Assembly: GCF_013410375.1 (NCBI RefSeq)
Contig: NZ_JACCFL010000001.1
Coordinates: 1,984,001-2,048,000, forward strand
Source of the DNA: Leifsonia shinshuensis
Lineage (GTDB): Bacteria; Actinomycetota; Actinomycetes; Actinomycetales; Microbacteriaceae
DNA length: 64,000 nucleotides
Direction: 5' to 3'
Shown here: positions 50,996 to 61,943 of the stretch, one piece after another
Position numbering within the stretch: the first letter of the stretch is position 1
How the letters are laid out: every line of letters starts with the position of its first letter
Made by a program: the position numbers and the translations under genes
The notes under the pieces: generated by a model
The model's input: the letters and a program-made list of their open reading frames with translations, nothing else
Databases searched by the model: none
What the model was told of the DNA's origin: nothing

Positions 50996-51020
50996 GTGGA
51001 TGGGAGTGGAGTAAAGTGGA
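50996..51020 (+). promoter_or_regulatory. three GTGGA repeats at 10-bp spacing, candidate MraZ box
   Basis: GTGGA at 50996, 51006 and 51016, one per helical turn, 43 bp before the mraZ ATG. A -10-like TAAAGT (51012-51017) lies among them. MraZ proteins are known to autoregulate by binding three to four short G-rich direct repeats with 10-bp period (TGGGN in E. coli), so this is very likely the MraZ operator. Confidence 0.7.
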
Positions 51021-51062
51021 GGTACACCGCAACCGTGGCCGGGAGAGTGGGGGGTGGAGTCG

Positions 51063-51494
51063 ATGTTCCTCGGCACCTATGCCCCCAAGCTGGACGAGAA
51101 GGGGCGCATCATCCTGCCGGCCAAATTCCGGGATGAGCTCGCGTCCGGACTCGTCCTGACCCGCGGTCAGGAGCACTGCGTCTACGTCTTCTCGCAGCGC
51201 GAGTTCGAATCGCTGCACGAGAAGATCCGGCAGGCGCCGGTGACCAGCAAGCAGGCCCGCGACTACCTGCGCGTGTTCCTCTCGGGGGCGAGCGCGGAGG
51301 TGCCGGACAAGCAGAACCGGGTCACCATCCCGACCCCGCTGCGGTCGTACGCGGGGCTCGACAGGGACCTGGTGGTGATCGGCGCGGGCAGCCGTGCCGA
51401 GATCTGGGACGCCGAGGCATGGGAGACCTACCTCGCCGAGCAGGAGGCAGCATTCGCGAACACGGAGGAGGAGGTGATCCCGGGACTGTTCTAG
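51063..51494 (+). CDS. mraZ: MraZ, transcriptional regulator of the dcw cluster
   Basis: 143 aa, ATG 51063 (GTG 51054 is in frame but the canonical start [16 protein letters not shown] begins at the ATG). Two SpoVT/AbrB-like halves: [21 protein letters not shown] and [22 protein letters not shown], forming a ring-shaped DNA-binding protein. First gene of the dcw cluster; autoregulation through the GTGGA repeats is likely. Confidence 0.96.
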   Translation: MFLGTYAPKLDEKGRIILPAKFRDELASGLVLTRGQEHCVYVFSQREFESLHEKIRQAPVTSKQARDYLRVFLSGASAEVPDKQNRVTIPTPLRSYAGLDRDLVVIGAGSRAEIWDAEAWETYLAEQEAAFANTEEEVIPGLF

Positions 51495-51600
51495 CGCCTG
51501 GCGCCGGACTCCCAGCCATACGCCCTGACACCACTTCCCCGGTGGCAGGTCGGAATGGATGGGGATCCGGAATCAGGAGCCGGTCCACCCGGATGCGGAC

Positions 51601-52551
51601 ATGACGGACGACATCCACACCCCCGTCCTCCTCGAGCGCTGCATCGAGCTGCTCGGCCCTGCCCTGCAGGAGCCGGGCGCCGTCTTCGTGGACGCGACCC
51701 TCGGCATGGGCGGCCACTCGGCCGGCGTGCTGGAGCGCTTCCCCGGGGTCACCCTGGTCGGCCTCGACCGCGACCCGGAGGCGCTGGCCATCGCCGGCGC
51801 CCGGCTGGCGCGCTTCGGCGACCGCGTCCACCTGGTGCACACGGTCTACGACGGCATCCGCGACGCCCTCGACGGCCTCGGCATCGACACGATCGACGGC
51901 GTGCTGTTCGACCTCGGGGTCTCCTCGCTGCAGCTCGACCGCGTCGAGCGCGGCTTCTCGTACTCCAAGGACGCGCCGCTCGACATGCGGATGGACGGCA
52001 CCAGCGACCTCACGGCCGAGGTCGTCCTGGCCTCCTACTCCGAGGCCGACCTGCGCCGGATCTTCCGCGACTACGGCGAGGAGAAGCTCGCCGCCCGCTA
52101 CGCGCGCCGCATCGTGGAGGAGCGGCAGAACGCGCCGATCGTCCGTTCCGGCCAGCTGGTCGACATCCTGCAGAAGGCCACGCCGGCCGCGATCTCGCGG
52201 CAGGGCCATCCTGCCAAGCGCGTCTTCCAGGCGCTGCGCATCGAGGTGAACCAGGAGCTGGCGGTGCTGGAGCGCGCCATCCCGGCCGCGATCGACGCGC
52301 TGGCGGTCGGCGGCCGGATCGTCGTGGAGTCTTACCAGTCGCTGGAGGACCGCATCGTCAAGCGCGAGCTGCAGACGCGGTCGCGCTCCAGCGCACCCGC
52401 GGGGCTTCCCGTCGAGCTCCCGGAGCACCGGCCGGAGCTGAAGCTCCTGATCCGGGGCGCCGAGCTCGCCGACGACGAGGAGAAGGCGGCCAACCCGAGG
52501 GCGACCCCGGTCCGCCTGCGCGCGGCCGAACGAGTGAGGAGGGACTCGTGA
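51601..52551 (+). CDS. rsmH: RsmH, 16S rRNA (cytosine-1402-N4) methyltransferase
   Basis: 316 aa from ATG 51601 (an ATG at 51559 gives 330 aa; neither has a strong ribosome site). It uses S-adenosylmethionine to methylate N4 of C1402 in the 16S rRNA decoding centre. Motifs: [91 protein letters not shown]. The stop overlaps the ftsL-like start (GTGA). Confidence 0.94.
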   Translation: MTDDIHTPVLLERCIELLGPALQEPGAVFVDATLGMGGHSAGVLERFPGVTLVGLDRDPEALAIAGARLARFGDRVHLVHTVYDGIRDALDGLGIDTIDGVLFDLGVSSLQLDRVERGFSYSKDAPLDMRMDGTSDLTAEVVLASYSEADLRRIFRDYGEEKLAARYARRIVEERQNAPIVRSGQLVDILQKATPAAISRQGHPAKRVFQALRIEVNQELAVLERAIPAAIDALAVGGRIVVESYQSLEDRIVKRELQTRSRSSAPAGLPVELPEHRPELKLLIRGAELADDEEKAANPRATPVRLRAAERVRRDS

Positions 52552-53252
52552 GCAGCAACACGATGAGTACGGGGGTCCGCAGGCGTCCGACGATGACCTG
52601 GCACGTTCCGGCCTCGACGGCGGCGACCGCGCCCGTGCTCGACGCGCCCGCCCCGCCGCTGGACCGTCCGGAGCGGCCGGCGCGCGAGCGCCGCGCCCAC
52701 CTCGAGGTGGTGCCGACCAGGAGCCAGCGCCGGGCGCGCCCGCGCACCCTCTACGCGGTCACCGCGGTGTCCGCGCTGCTCGTGATCGTGGTGGCGCAGC
52801 TGCTGCTCAGCATCGGCGTCTCGCAGGGCGCCTACCAGCTGAGCTCGCTGCAGGCCCAGCAGACGCAGCTGCAGCGCAGCTACCAGGCGGCATCGGAGGA
52901 CCTCAACCGGCTCACCTCCCCGCAGAACCTCGCCGCCAACGCCAACGCGCTCGGCATGGTCAGCAACAGCAACCCCGCCTACCTGCGCCTCTCCGACGGG
53001 GCGGTGCTCGGCGCGCCCATCGCCGCGACCCCGGCGGCAGGCACGGTCACCGGAGGCCAGGGCAACCTGGTGCCGAACGCGCAGCTCAACGGCGTGCCGC
53101 TGGTCGCCGGGCCCGCGGCGGGAGCGGCCGCCCCCGCTGCGGGGGCAGCCGGCCAAGCTGGGAGTTCCGCAGGCGCGGGTGCGTCGTCCACCGCTCCCGC
53201 CACGCCGTCCGTACCGTTGCAGGGAGCGTTGCCGACACCGGTGACGCACTGA
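52548..53252 (+). CDS. FtsL-like divisome protein
   Basis: 234 aa, GTG 52548 with GAGGAGGGA upstream and overlapping the rsmH stop. A long, Pro/Ala/Arg-rich cytoplasmic N-terminus (1-68) precedes one membrane helix (69-91) and a short coiled coil (95-122, [25 protein letters not shown]). The rest is an Ala/Gly/Pro-rich periplasmic tail with many AG repeats. Position and topology, rather than sequence identity, support the assignment; FtsL diverges quickly. Confidence 0.78.
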   Translation: MSSNTMSTGVRRRPTMTWHVPASTAATAPVLDAPAPPLDRPERPARERRAHLEVVPTRSQRRARPRTLYAVTAVSALLVIVVAQLLLSIGVSQGAYQLSSLQAQQTQLQRSYQAASEDLNRLTSPQNLAANANALGMVSNSNPAYLRLSDGAVLGAPIAATPAAGTVTGGQGNLVPNAQLNGVPLVAGPAAGAAAPAAGAAGQAGSSAGAGASSTAPATPSVPLQGALPTPVTH

Positions 53253-53277
53253 CGACGCGACGGGACGGACGCGGGGC

Positions 53278-55020
53278 GTGATCAACAGGAAGATGCTTCG
53301 GCGGCGGACGGCCCTGACCGTCGTCGCCGTCGCGGCGTTCGTCGCCATCCTCGGCGGCAAGCTGGTCGACATCCAGGTGGTCCGCGCCGACGCGCTGCAG
53401 AAGGCGTCGGTGAACGCCAAGGAGGACTCGAACACCCTCTACGGCAACCGCGGCGACATCGTCGACGCGAGCGGCAAGATCCTGGCGACGACGATCTACA
53501 CCTACACCGCGCAGGCTTCGCCCTCCGACGCGATCGCCGGCGGCCGCGACAAGATGGTGGAGGCCGCCGCGAAGATCGGCGCGATCACCGGCCAGGGCGG
53601 CGACGCCGTGGTGAAGCTCTTCGACGACGCCCTGAAGGCGAACGCCAAGTCGAAGTACGTGCTCATCAAGTCGGGCATGGACGTCACCGCCTTCAACAAG
53701 CTCGACAAGCTGCCGTACCCCTGGCTGACCTTCAGCAAGACCCAGGCGCGCAGCTACCCCGACGGAGCCGTCGCGGGCAACCTGATCGGCTACGTCTCGC
53801 AGGCCGGCAACGGCGGCCTGGAGGAGAGCGAGAACGGCTGCCTGGCCGGCGTGAACGGCCTGGAGACCTACCAGCGCGGCGCCGACGGGGTGGCCATCCC
53901 CGGCAGCACGGTCGTCCAGAAGAAGGCCAAGGACGGCGGGACCCTCCAGCTGACGGTCGACAGCGACCTGCAGTGGTTCGCCGAGCAGACGCTGGCCCAG
54001 CAGGTCGCGGCGACCGGGTCGAAGTTCGGCTTCGTCACGGTCGCGGAGGCGAAGACCGGCAAGATCAAGGCGATCGCCCAGTGGCCCGCGCTCGATCCGA
54101 ACAACATCGACGCGACCGACCCGTCGTTCTGGCGCCTCCAGTCGCTGACGGACCCGCGCGAGCCGGGCTCGACGTTCAAGGCGCTCACCGCGTCGATGCT
54201 CATCGACCAGGGCAAGGCGACGCCCACCAGCCAGGTCCTTGCGCCCTACGAGTGGAAGTCCGGCAACGGCGCCGACCTGCACGACTCGGGCTACCACGCG
54301 CCGGAGCGGCTCACCCTCACCGGCGTGCTGATGAACTCGTCGAACACCGGCATGTCGCAGCTGGGCCGCGCCCTCACCGACCAGACCCGCTACGACTACC
54401 TCAAGAAGTTCGGGATCGGCGCCTCGACCGGGCTGCCCTACCCCAACGAGGACTCCGGCGAGCTGCACCCGGTGAAGGACTGGGACGACCAGACCAAGTA
54501 CGCGACGATGTTCGGCCAGGGCGTGTCGGCCACCCAGCTGCAGATGGTGAGCGCGTACCAGGCGCTCGCCAACGGCGGCACCCGCATCCCGCTCACGATG
54601 GTCGCCGGCTGCAAGCAGGCGGACGGCACGATCACCGACGTCCCGAAGCCCACGCCGATCCCGGTCGTCTCGGCCGCCGCGGCCAGCACGACGCTCGGGA
54701 TGCTGGAGTCGGTGACGACCAAGGGCGAGCTCTCCAAGCAGCTGAACATCCCCGGCTACAACGTCGCCGCGAAGACCGGAACGGCCCAGCAGCCGGACGG
54801 CAAGGGCGGCTACCTGCCGTCGTACTACGTGTCGGTGATGGGGGTCGCCCCGGTGGACGATCCGCAGTACGTCGTTTCGGTCAACCTCGGGTTCCCGACT
54901 ACCATTACTTCGTCGGCTGCCGCCGCTCCGCTGTTCCACACGATCATGAGCCAGGTGCTGAAGACCTACCGGGTCAAGCCCTCCACGACGGCCCCCGCCG
55001 ACTTCCCGCCCTACTACTGA
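53278..55020 (+). CDS. ftsI: FtsI/PBP3, septal peptidoglycan transpeptidase
   Basis: 580 aa, GTG 53278. A membrane anchor (ALTVVAVAAFVAILGGKLVDI, 12-32) is followed by the dimerisation domain and the transpeptidase domain. The active site motifs are SxxK (S298-K301, PGSTFK), SxN (354-356, SSN) and KTG (499-501). No C-terminal PASTA domain is present. It cross-links septal peptidoglycan with FtsW. It lies in the usual place between the ftsL-like gene and murE. Confidence 0.95.
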   Translation: MINRKMLRRRTALTVVAVAAFVAILGGKLVDIQVVRADALQKASVNAKEDSNTLYGNRGDIVDASGKILATTIYTYTAQASPSDAIAGGRDKMVEAAAKIGAITGQGGDAVVKLFDDALKANAKSKYVLIKSGMDVTAFNKLDKLPYPWLTFSKTQARSYPDGAVAGNLIGYVSQAGNGGLEESENGCLAGVNGLETYQRGADGVAIPGSTVVQKKAKDGGTLQLTVDSDLQWFAEQTLAQQVAATGSKFGFVTVAEAKTGKIKAIAQWPALDPNNIDATDPSFWRLQSLTDPREPGSTFKALTASMLIDQGKATPTSQVLAPYEWKSGNGADLHDSGYHAPERLTLTGVLMNSSNTGMSQLGRALTDQTRYDYLKKFGIGASTGLPYPNEDSGELHPVKDWDDQTKYATMFGQGVSATQLQMVSAYQALANGGTRIPLTMVAGCKQADGTITDVPKPTPIPVVSAAAASTTLGMLESVTTKGELSKQLNIPGYNVAAKTGTAQQPDGKGGYLPSYYVSVMGVAPVDDPQYVVSVNLGFPTTITSSAAAAPLFHTIMSQVLKTYRVKPSTTAPADFPPYY

Positions 55021-55081
55021 ACCCCGACCGAGACAGCAGTCGCCCGAACCGCCGTCCCGCTTCGAACACCGTCTACTGAAA

Positions 55082-56635
55082 GTGAGCCCCGTGACAGGAC
55101 CGGCGCCCTCCTCCCTGCGCCCCGAGCATCCCGTCGCCCGCCCGCTCGCCCAGCTGGTCGCGGAGTTCGGGCTGGATGTGCGAGGGGATCTCGACGCCGT
55201 CGAGGTCACCGGCGCGGCTCTCGCGAGCTCGGCCGTCGAGCCCGGCGACCTGTACGTCGGCGTTCCGGGCAAGAACGTCCACGGCGCGAGCTACGCCGCC
55301 GCCGCCGTCGAGGCCGGGGCCGTCGCCGTCCTGACCGACGCAGCGGGCGCGGAGCTCGCCGCCGATGCGGGCGTCCCCGTCATCGTCACGCCGGACCCGC
55401 GCGCCGCGCTCGGCGCGGTGGCGAGGTGGGTCTACCGCACCGACGAGAACGCGGCGACGCTGTTCGGCGTCACCGGCACCAACGGCAAGACCAGCGTCGT
55501 CTACCTGCTCTACGCGATCCTCGGTCAGCTCGGCGTCGTCGCCGGCCTGTCCTCGACCGCGGAGCGCCGCATCGGCGAACACGCGATCACGAGCAAGCTG
55601 ACCACGCCGGAGGCGAGCGAGCTGCACGCGCTCCTGGCGCGGATGCGCGAGGAGGGTGTGCGCGCCGTCGCCCTCGAGGTCTCCGCCCAGGCCCTCAGCC
55701 GGCACCGCGTGGACGGGATCGAGTTCGACGTCGTCGGCTTCACCAACCTGAGCCACGACCACCTCGACGACTACGCCGCGATGGACGACTACTTCGCCGC
55801 CAAGCTGGAGCTGTTCCAGCCCGACCGCGCCCGCCGCGGCGTCGTCACCGTCGACTCGGAGTGGGGCCGCGCGCTGGTCGAGCAGTCCCGCATCCCGGTC
55901 TCCACGCTCGCCAGCGTGCCGGGCGTCGACGCCGACTGGACCCTCACGGTGCTGGAGGAGACCCTCGCCGAGACGGTGTTCGAGCTCGCCGGCCCGGACG
56001 GCCGCCGCCTGGAGACCCGGGTGCCGCTGCTCGGCGCCTACAACGCCGCCAACGCCGCGCTGGCGATCGTCATGCTGGTGGACTCCGGCTACGACCTCGA
56101 CGCGATCGGGGCCGCGCTGGAGCGCGACGGCGGGATCGACGCCTACGTGCCCGGCCGCACCGAGCGGCTCTCGGGCGACCGCGGCCCGGTGGTCTTCATC
56201 GACTACGGCCACACGCCCGACGCCTTCTCGTCGCTGCTGGGCGCGCTGCGCCGCGTCACCGACGGCCGGATCGTGATGGTCTTCGGCGCCGACGGCGACC
56301 GCGACACCACCAAGCGCGCCGACATGGGCGCGATCGCGGCCCGCGGCGCGGACGCGGTGGTCATCACCGACTTCCACCCGCGCTCGGAGGACCCCGCCCT
56401 GATCCGCGCGGCGCTGCTCGACGGCGCCCGCGCGGCCGTGCCGGACGCCGAGCTCTACGAGGTCGCCGACCCGCGCGCCGCGTTCCGCACCGCGCTCTCG
56501 CTCGCCGGCGAGGGCGACGTGGTGCTGTACGCCGGCCCTGGCCACGAGGACTACCAGGAGGTCGCCGGCCAGCGCCTCCCGTACTCGGCCCGCGACGACG
56601 CGCGTCTGGCGCTGCGAGAGGCCGGGTGGCTCTGA
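55082..56635 (+). CDS. murE: MurE, UDP-MurNAc-tripeptide synthetase
   Basis: 517 aa, GTG 55082 (GTG 55091 is possible). It adds the third stem-peptide residue. ATP site [41 protein letters not shown] and [16 protein letters not shown] are present. The segment that in meso-DAP enzymes reads DNPR is FHPR here (431-434, in [10 protein letters not shown]), so the third residue is probably not meso-DAP. Microbacteriaceae carry B-type peptidoglycan with diaminobutyrate, ornithine or lysine-type diamino acids, which would fit. Overlaps murF by one base (TGATG). Confidence 0.94.
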   Translation: MSPVTGPAPSSLRPEHPVARPLAQLVAEFGLDVRGDLDAVEVTGAALASSAVEPGDLYVGVPGKNVHGASYAAAAVEAGAVAVLTDAAGAELAADAGVPVIVTPDPRAALGAVARWVYRTDENAATLFGVTGTNGKTSVVYLLYAILGQLGVVAGLSSTAERRIGEHAITSKLTTPEASELHALLARMREEGVRAVALEVSAQALSRHRVDGIEFDVVGFTNLSHDHLDDYAAMDDYFAAKLELFQPDRARRGVVTVDSEWGRALVEQSRIPVSTLASVPGVDADWTLTVLEETLAETVFELAGPDGRRLETRVPLLGAYNAANAALAIVMLVDSGYDLDAIGAALERDGGIDAYVPGRTERLSGDRGPVVFIDYGHTPDAFSSLLGALRRVTDGRIVMVFGADGDRDTTKRADMGAIAARGADAVVITDFHPRSEDPALIRAALLDGARAAVPDAELYEVADPRAAFRTALSLAGEGDVVLYAGPGHEDYQEVAGQRLPYSARDDARLALREAGWL

Positions 56636-58086
56636 TGATCGCGCTCACCCTCGCCGAGATCGCCGCCGCCACCCGCGGCACGCTGCTCCTCGACGGCGCT
56701 CTCCTGCCCGACGGGACCTCGGCCACCCCGGAGACCGTCGTCTCCGGCCTCTCCACCACCGACTCCCGCGAGGTCGTGCCCGGCACGATCTTCTTCGCCA
56801 AGCCGGGCGAGGTCACCGACGGGCACCTGTTCGCGCCGCAGGCCGCCGAGTCCGGAGCCGCCCTCCTGGTCGTGGACCACGCACTCGACGTGCCGGTCCC
56901 GCAGCTCCTCGTCCCCGACACCGTCGTGGCGCTCGGGGACCTCGCGACCGAGGTCATCGCCCGCGTCCGCGCGCTCGGCGCCCTGAAGATCGTCGGCGTC
57001 ACCGGCTCCAACGGCAAGACCACCACCAAGAACCTGCTGCGCGAGATCCTGGAGCAGGTCGGCCCGACCATCGCGCCGCGCGCGTCCTTCAACAACGAGG
57101 TCGGCGCGCCGGTCACGATGCTGGAGGTCACCGAGGAGACCCAGTACCTCGTCGCCGAGATGGGCGCGAGCGGCATCGGCGAGATCGCGCGCCTGGTCCG
57201 GATGGCCCGGCCCGACATCGGCATCGTCCTCAAGGTGGGCCTCGCGCACGCCGGCGAGTTCGGCGGCATCGAGAAGACCCTCGCGGCCAAGACCGAGATG
57301 GTCAGCGACCTGCTGGAGTCCGACGTCGCCGTCCTCAACCTGGACGACCCGCGCGTGGCCTCGATGGCCGACAAGACCCTGGCCCGCGTGCTGTGGTTCG
57401 GCCTGGACGACCGCGCGGCCGTGCGGGCCACCGACGTGCGCTCGACCGCGCGCGGCACGTCGTTCGTGCTGCACCTCCCGCCGGCCGACGGCGGCGAGGG
57501 CGCGGGGGAGTCGCGTCCCGTGCAGTTCCGCGTGCTCGGCGAGCACCACGTGATGAACGCGCTGGCCGCCGCGGCCGCCGCGCACACCCTCGGCGTGGAC
57601 ATCGACACGATCGTCCGCGGACTTCAGACGGTGCAGCGCGCCGAGCGCTGGCGGATGGAGGTGATGGGAGGCGCCCGCGGCGTCACCGTCATCAACGACG
57701 CCTACAACGCGAGCCCGGACTCCATGGCCGCCGCGATCAAGACGCTGGCGCAGATCGCCGAGCCGGGGGAGCGCACGATCGCCGTCCTCGGCGAGATGAG
57801 CGAGCTGGGCGAGTTCTCCGGCGAGGAGCACGACCGGATCGGCCTGCTGGCCGTCCGGCTCGGCATCGACCAGCTCGTCATCGTCGGGCCGTCCGCGCGC
57901 CGGATGCACATCACCGCCATCAACGAGGGCTCGTGGGACGGGGAGTCCCTGTACTTCGAGACCCAGGACGCGGCGTTCGACCATCTCACCGGGGCGCTCC
58001 GCTCCGGCGACACGGTGCTCGTCAAGTCCTCCAACTCGGCGGGGCTGCGCTTCCTCGGCGACCGACTGGGAGAATTCTTCTCGTGA
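56635..58086 (+). CDS. murF: MurF, UDP-MurNAc-tripeptide D-Ala-D-Ala ligase
   Basis: 483 aa, ATG 56635 joined to the murE stop (TGATG). ATP site [63 protein letters not shown] and [15 protein letters not shown] are all present. It attaches D-Ala-D-Ala, completing the UDP-MurNAc pentapeptide. Stop overlaps the mraY start (GTGA). Confidence 0.96.
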   Translation: MIALTLAEIAAATRGTLLLDGALLPDGTSATPETVVSGLSTTDSREVVPGTIFFAKPGEVTDGHLFAPQAAESGAALLVVDHALDVPVPQLLVPDTVVALGDLATEVIARVRALGALKIVGVTGSNGKTTTKNLLREILEQVGPTIAPRASFNNEVGAPVTMLEVTEETQYLVAEMGASGIGEIARLVRMARPDIGIVLKVGLAHAGEFGGIEKTLAAKTEMVSDLLESDVAVLNLDDPRVASMADKTLARVLWFGLDDRAAVRATDVRSTARGTSFVLHLPPADGGEGAGESRPVQFRVLGEHHVMNALAAAAAAHTLGVDIDTIVRGLQTVQRAERWRMEVMGGARGVTVINDAYNASPDSMAAAIKTLAQIAEPGERTIAVLGEMSELGEFSGEEHDRIGLLAVRLGIDQLVIVGPSARRMHITAINEGSWDGESLYFETQDAAFDHLTGALRSGDTVLVKSSNSAGLRFLGDRLGEFFS

Positions 58087-59195
58087 GAGCCCTTCTGACC
58101 TCCGGCGCGTTGTCGATGGCGTTCACGCTGTTCCTGACGCCGCTCTTCATCCGGCTCTTCCACCGCCTCCAGTGGGGCCAGTTCATCCGCGACGACGGGC
58201 CGCAGAGCCACCACGCCAAGCGCGGCACCGCCACGATGGGCGGCATCGTCGTCATCCTCGGCACGCTGTTCGGCTACTTCACCGCCCTGCTGCTGACCGG
58301 GGACGAGACGAGCGTCTCGGCCCTGCTGGTGCTGTTCCTCATGGTCGGGCTCGGGATCGTCGGCTTCGTCGACGACTTCCTCAAGACCCGCCGGGAGCGC
58401 AGCCTGGGCCTCACCGGCTGGGCCAAGGTCGCCGGGCAGGTCGTCGTGGCCACCGTGTGGGCCTTCCTCGCGGTCCGGTTCCCGGACGCGCGCGGCTACA
58501 CGCCGGCGACGATGAGCGTGTCGTTCATCCGTGACCTGCCGATCGACTTCGGCTCGATCACCAAGTTCGGCGTGATCGGCGTGCTCGTCGGGTACGGTCT
58601 CTACCTGATCTGGATCAACTTCATCGTCGCCGCCACCTCCAACGGCGTGAACGTCACCGACGGGCTGGACGGCCTCGCGTCCGGCGCGAGCATCCTCGCC
58701 ATCGGCGCGTACATCATCATCGGGTTCTGGCAGTCGATCCAGTCCTGCGCGAACCCCACCCTCAATCCCGAGAACATCGCCAAGTGCTACGACGTGCGCG
58801 ATCCGTTCGACCTGGCGATCGTGGCGACGGCGATCGTGGGGGCCGTGGTCGGGTTCCTCTGGTGGAACACGTCGCCGGCGCAGATCTTCCTCGGCGACAC
58901 CGGCTCGCTCGCCCTCGGCGGCGCGGTGGCCGCGCTCGCGATCCTCAGCCGCACCGAGCTGCTCCTGGTCCTCATCGGCGGTCTGTTCGTGATCGAGGCG
59001 GGCTCGGTGATCGTCCAACGGGCGTACTTCAAGATCACCCACGGCAGGCGCATCTTCCTGATGAGTCCGATCCACCATCACTTCGAGCTGAAAGGCTGGG
59101 CGGAGGTGACGGTCGTCGTCCGGTTCTGGATCATCGGCGGCCTGCTCGTCGCGGCCGGCGTCGGATCGTTCTACCTCGAATGGCTCGCGACGTGA
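58083..59195 (+). CDS. mraY: MraY, phospho-MurNAc-pentapeptide translocase
   Basis: 370 aa, GTG 58083 in the murF stop. Ten-helix membrane enzyme making lipid I. Motifs: [56 protein letters not shown] and [17 protein letters not shown], with the catalytic Asp and magnesium-binding residues intact. murD starts at or within its end. Confidence 0.96.
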   Translation: MRALLTSGALSMAFTLFLTPLFIRLFHRLQWGQFIRDDGPQSHHAKRGTATMGGIVVILGTLFGYFTALLLTGDETSVSALLVLFLMVGLGIVGFVDDFLKTRRERSLGLTGWAKVAGQVVVATVWAFLAVRFPDARGYTPATMSVSFIRDLPIDFGSITKFGVIGVLVGYGLYLIWINFIVAATSNGVNVTDGLDGLASGASILAIGAYIIIGFWQSIQSCANPTLNPENIAKCYDVRDPFDLAIVATAIVGAVVGFLWWNTSPAQIFLGDTGSLALGGAVAALAILSRTELLLVLIGGLFVIEAGSVIVQRAYFKITHGRRIFLMSPIHHHFELKGWAEVTVVVRFWIIGGLLVAAGVGSFYLEWLAT

Positions 59196-60724
59196 CCGGA
59201 GCCCGCGAACGCCTGGAGGCGCTGACCAGCTGGCACCACGACTGGTCGGGGCTGCGTGTCGCCGTCCTCGGCCTCGGTGTCACCGGCTTCTCGGCCGCGG
59301 ACACGCTGGCCGAGCTGGGGGCCGAGGTGCTGGTCGTCGCGTCCCGCGCCGACGCCGAGCGCGCCATGCTGCTCGAGGTGATCGGCGCCGAGCTGCTGGA
59401 GGAGTCCGACCTCAGCGCACCGCCCGCGCGGCTGGTCGAGTTCGACCCGGAGCTCGTGGTCGTCTCGCCCGGCTTCCACTGGGACCACCCGCTGCTGCTC
59501 TGGGCCGAGCAGGGCGACATCCCGGTCTGGGGCGACATCGAGCTGGCCTGGCGGCTGCGCGACAAGGTCGGCGACCCGGCCGACTGGATCTGCGTCACCG
59601 GCACGAACGGCAAGACCACGACCGTCCAGCTCACCGCGACCATGCTGCTCGCCGGCGGCTCCCGCGTCGCGCCGTGCGGCAACATCGGGGTGCCGGTGCT
59701 CGACGCCATCCGCGACCCGCAGGGCTTCGACGTGCTCGTGGTGGAGCTGTCGAGCTACCAGCTGCACTGGGTGAACCGGAACCGCGGCGGCGAGCTGTCG
59801 CCGTACTCCGCGGCCTGCCTCAACATCGCCGACGACCACCTCGACTGGCACGGCTCCCTGGAGGCCTACATCGCCGCCAAGGCGAAGGTCTACGACAACA
59901 CGCAGGTGGCCTGCGTCTACAACCGCGCCGACGGCAACACGCTCCGCATGGTCGAGGAGGCCGAGGTGATCGAGGGTGCGCGCGCCATCGGCTTCGGCCT
60001 CGACGTGCCGGGCCCGAGCGACTTCGGGATCGTGGACGGCATCCTCTGCGACCGCGCGTTCCTGGAGGACCGCCGCAACAGCGCCATCGAGCTGACCACC
60101 CTGGACGAGCTCGCGGAGGCCGGCCTCGCCGCCCCGCACGTCGTCGCCAACATCCTGGCCGCCAGCGCCCTCGCCCGGTCCTACGGAGTCGAGCCGCAGG
60201 TCATCCGCGACGTGCTCACCGCCTTCCGGCTCGACGCGCACCGCATCGAGCTGGTGCGGGTGGAGGCCGGCGTCAGCTGGGTCGACGACTCCAAGGCCAC
60301 CAACCCGCACGCCGCCGACGCGTCGCTGCGCGCCTACCCGTCCGTGGTCTGGGTGGTCGGCGGCCTGCTGAAGGGCGTCGACGTCGAGCAGCTGGTCGCG
60401 GCCCACGCCGGCCGGCTGCGCGGCGCCGTGGTGATCGGGGTCGACAGGGCCCCCCTCCTGGCCGCATTCGAGCGACACGCCCCCGGGCTTCCGGTGCTGG
60501 AGGTGGTGGCCGACGAGACTGAGGGGGTCATGCCGACGGCGGTGCGGCTGGCCGGCGGTCTCGCCCGCGAGGGGGACACAGTCCTGCTGGCTCCGGCGGC
60601 GGCGTCGATGGACCAGTTCACCGACTACGCAGAGCGCGGGCGTCTCTTCCAGGCGGCCGTCAACGAGTTCTTTGGAGGTGGGGCGGATGACGACGAGCCC
60701 GCCTCGCGTCCGCCGGGGGCCTGA
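59192..60724 (+). CDS. murD: MurD, UDP-MurNAc-L-alanine:D-glutamate ligase
   Basis: 510 aa from GTG 59192, overlapping the mraY stop (GTGA); an ATG at 59180 is also in frame. N-terminal Rossmann [21 protein letters not shown] site [35 protein letters not shown] and [14 protein letters not shown]. It adds D-Glu to UDP-MurNAc-Ala. The 3' end overlaps ftsW by 38 bp; the GGAGGTGG inside it serves as the ftsW ribosome site. Confidence 0.95.
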   Translation: MTGARERLEALTSWHHDWSGLRVAVLGLGVTGFSAADTLAELGAEVLVVASRADAERAMLLEVIGAELLEESDLSAPPARLVEFDPELVVVSPGFHWDHPLLLWAEQGDIPVWGDIELAWRLRDKVGDPADWICVTGTNGKTTTVQLTATMLLAGGSRVAPCGNIGVPVLDAIRDPQGFDVLVVELSSYQLHWVNRNRGGELSPYSAACLNIADDHLDWHGSLEAYIAAKAKVYDNTQVACVYNRADGNTLRMVEEAEVIEGARAIGFGLDVPGPSDFGIVDGILCDRAFLEDRRNSAIELTTLDELAEAGLAAPHVVANILAASALARSYGVEPQVIRDVLTAFRLDAHRIELVRVEAGVSWVDDSKATNPHAADASLRAYPSVVWVVGGLLKGVDVEQLVAAHAGRLRGAVVIGVDRAPLLAAFERHAPGLPVLEVVADETEGVMPTAVRLAGGLAREGDTVLLAPAAASMDQFTDYAERGRLFQAAVNEFFGGGADDDEPASRPPGA

Positions 60725-61943
60725 GCCGCAGGACGCAGAGCCGCCTGCCGGGTCCCGTTCCGGCCTCACCGCGCGCATCTCGCTCGGCCGGGCGATGAAC
60801 AGCGAGTCCTCGGACTACTTCCTGCTGCTCGGCATCACCCTCTTCATGGTGGTGTTCGGCCTGGTCATGGTGCTCTCGTCGTCTGCGGTGGAGTCGCACA
60901 ACGACACCGACAACTTCTTCTCGCGGTTCTGGTCGCAGGGCATGTACGCCCTGATCGGCCTCCCGCTGATGTTCATCGTCTCGCGCATCCCGCCGACGTT
61001 CTGGAAGCGCTCGATCTGGTTCATCCTCGGAGCCGCGTGCTTCGTGCAGTTCCTCGTGCTGGTGACGCCGCTCGGCGTGGAGATCGGCGGCAACCGCAAC
61101 TGGATCCGGATCGGCGGATTCGTGGGGCAGCCGTCCGAGGCGATCAAGATCGCGCTCGTCATCTGGCTCGGCGTCGTCCTGTCCCGCAAGCAGGACCTGC
61201 TCGACGACTGGCGGCACGTCGCCCTCCCCGTCCTCCCGATCGCGGGCACGGCGATCGGCGTCGTCGTGCTCGGCGGCGACCTCGGCACGACCGTCGTCAT
61301 GTCGGCGTTCGTCCTCGGCGGCCTCTACTTCGCCGGGGTGCGGCTGCGCTACCTGTTCGTCGGGCTCGTGGGCGTCGCCATCGTGGCCGTCGTGGTGGCG
61401 ATGTCGAGCGCCAGCCGGATGGGCCGCATCGCCGCGCTCTTCGGCGGCACGAGCGCCGCGAACCCGGACGTGAACTGGCAGATCAACAACGGCTTCTACG
61501 CGCTGGCGTCCGGCGGCGTGTTCGGCGTCGGCCTCGGCAACTCGCACTCGAAGTGGTCGTGGCTGCCCGCCGCCGACACGGACTTCATCTTCGCGATCAT
61601 CGGCGAGGAGCTCGGCCTGATCGGCGCCGTCGTCGTGCTCCTGCTGTTCGTGATGCTCGCGATCGTCTTCCTGCGGATCATCCACGCGTCGACCGACACC
61701 TTCCCGCGTGTCACGACCGCGGCGATCATGGTGTGGCTCATCTTCCAGGCGTTCGTGAACATCGCGGTCGTGCTCGGCGTCATCCCGGTGCTCGGCGTGC
61801 CGCTCCCACTGATCTCTGCGGGAGGTACTGCGATGATCAGTTCCATGATCGCAATCGGCATCGTGCTGTCCTTCGCCCGCCAGAACGCCCGGAACTCCCG
61901 CAGCGGAGGGGGCGCGCGCCGCGTCACGGGCAGCGCCCTGTGA
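60687..61943 (+). CDS. ftsW: FtsW, septal peptidoglycan glycosyltransferase
   Basis: 418 aa, ATG 60687 with GGAGGT seven bases upstream, inside the murD end. SEDS-family membrane protein with ten helices after a 50-residue cytoplasmic N-terminus. Motifs: GGNRNWIRIGGFVGQPSEAIKIAL, LGGDLGTTVVM, ADTDFIFAIIGEELGLIGA and VLGVPLPLISAGGTAMISSM. It polymerises lipid II with FtsI. Overlaps murG (GTGA). Confidence 0.95.
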   Translation: MTTSPPRVRRGPEPQDAEPPAGSRSGLTARISLGRAMNSESSDYFLLLGITLFMVVFGLVMVLSSSAVESHNDTDNFFSRFWSQGMYALIGLPLMFIVSRIPPTFWKRSIWFILGAACFVQFLVLVTPLGVEIGGNRNWIRIGGFVGQPSEAIKIALVIWLGVVLSRKQDLLDDWRHVALPVLPIAGTAIGVVVLGGDLGTTVVMSAFVLGGLYFAGVRLRYLFVGLVGVAIVAVVVAMSSASRMGRIAALFGGTSAANPDVNWQINNGFYALASGGVFGVGLGNSHSKWSWLPAADTDFIFAIIGEELGLIGAVVVLLLFVMLAIVFLRIIHASTDTFPRVTTAAIMVWLIFQAFVNIAVVLGVIPVLGVPLPLISAGGTAMISSMIAIGIVLSFARQNARNSRSGGGARRVTGSAL

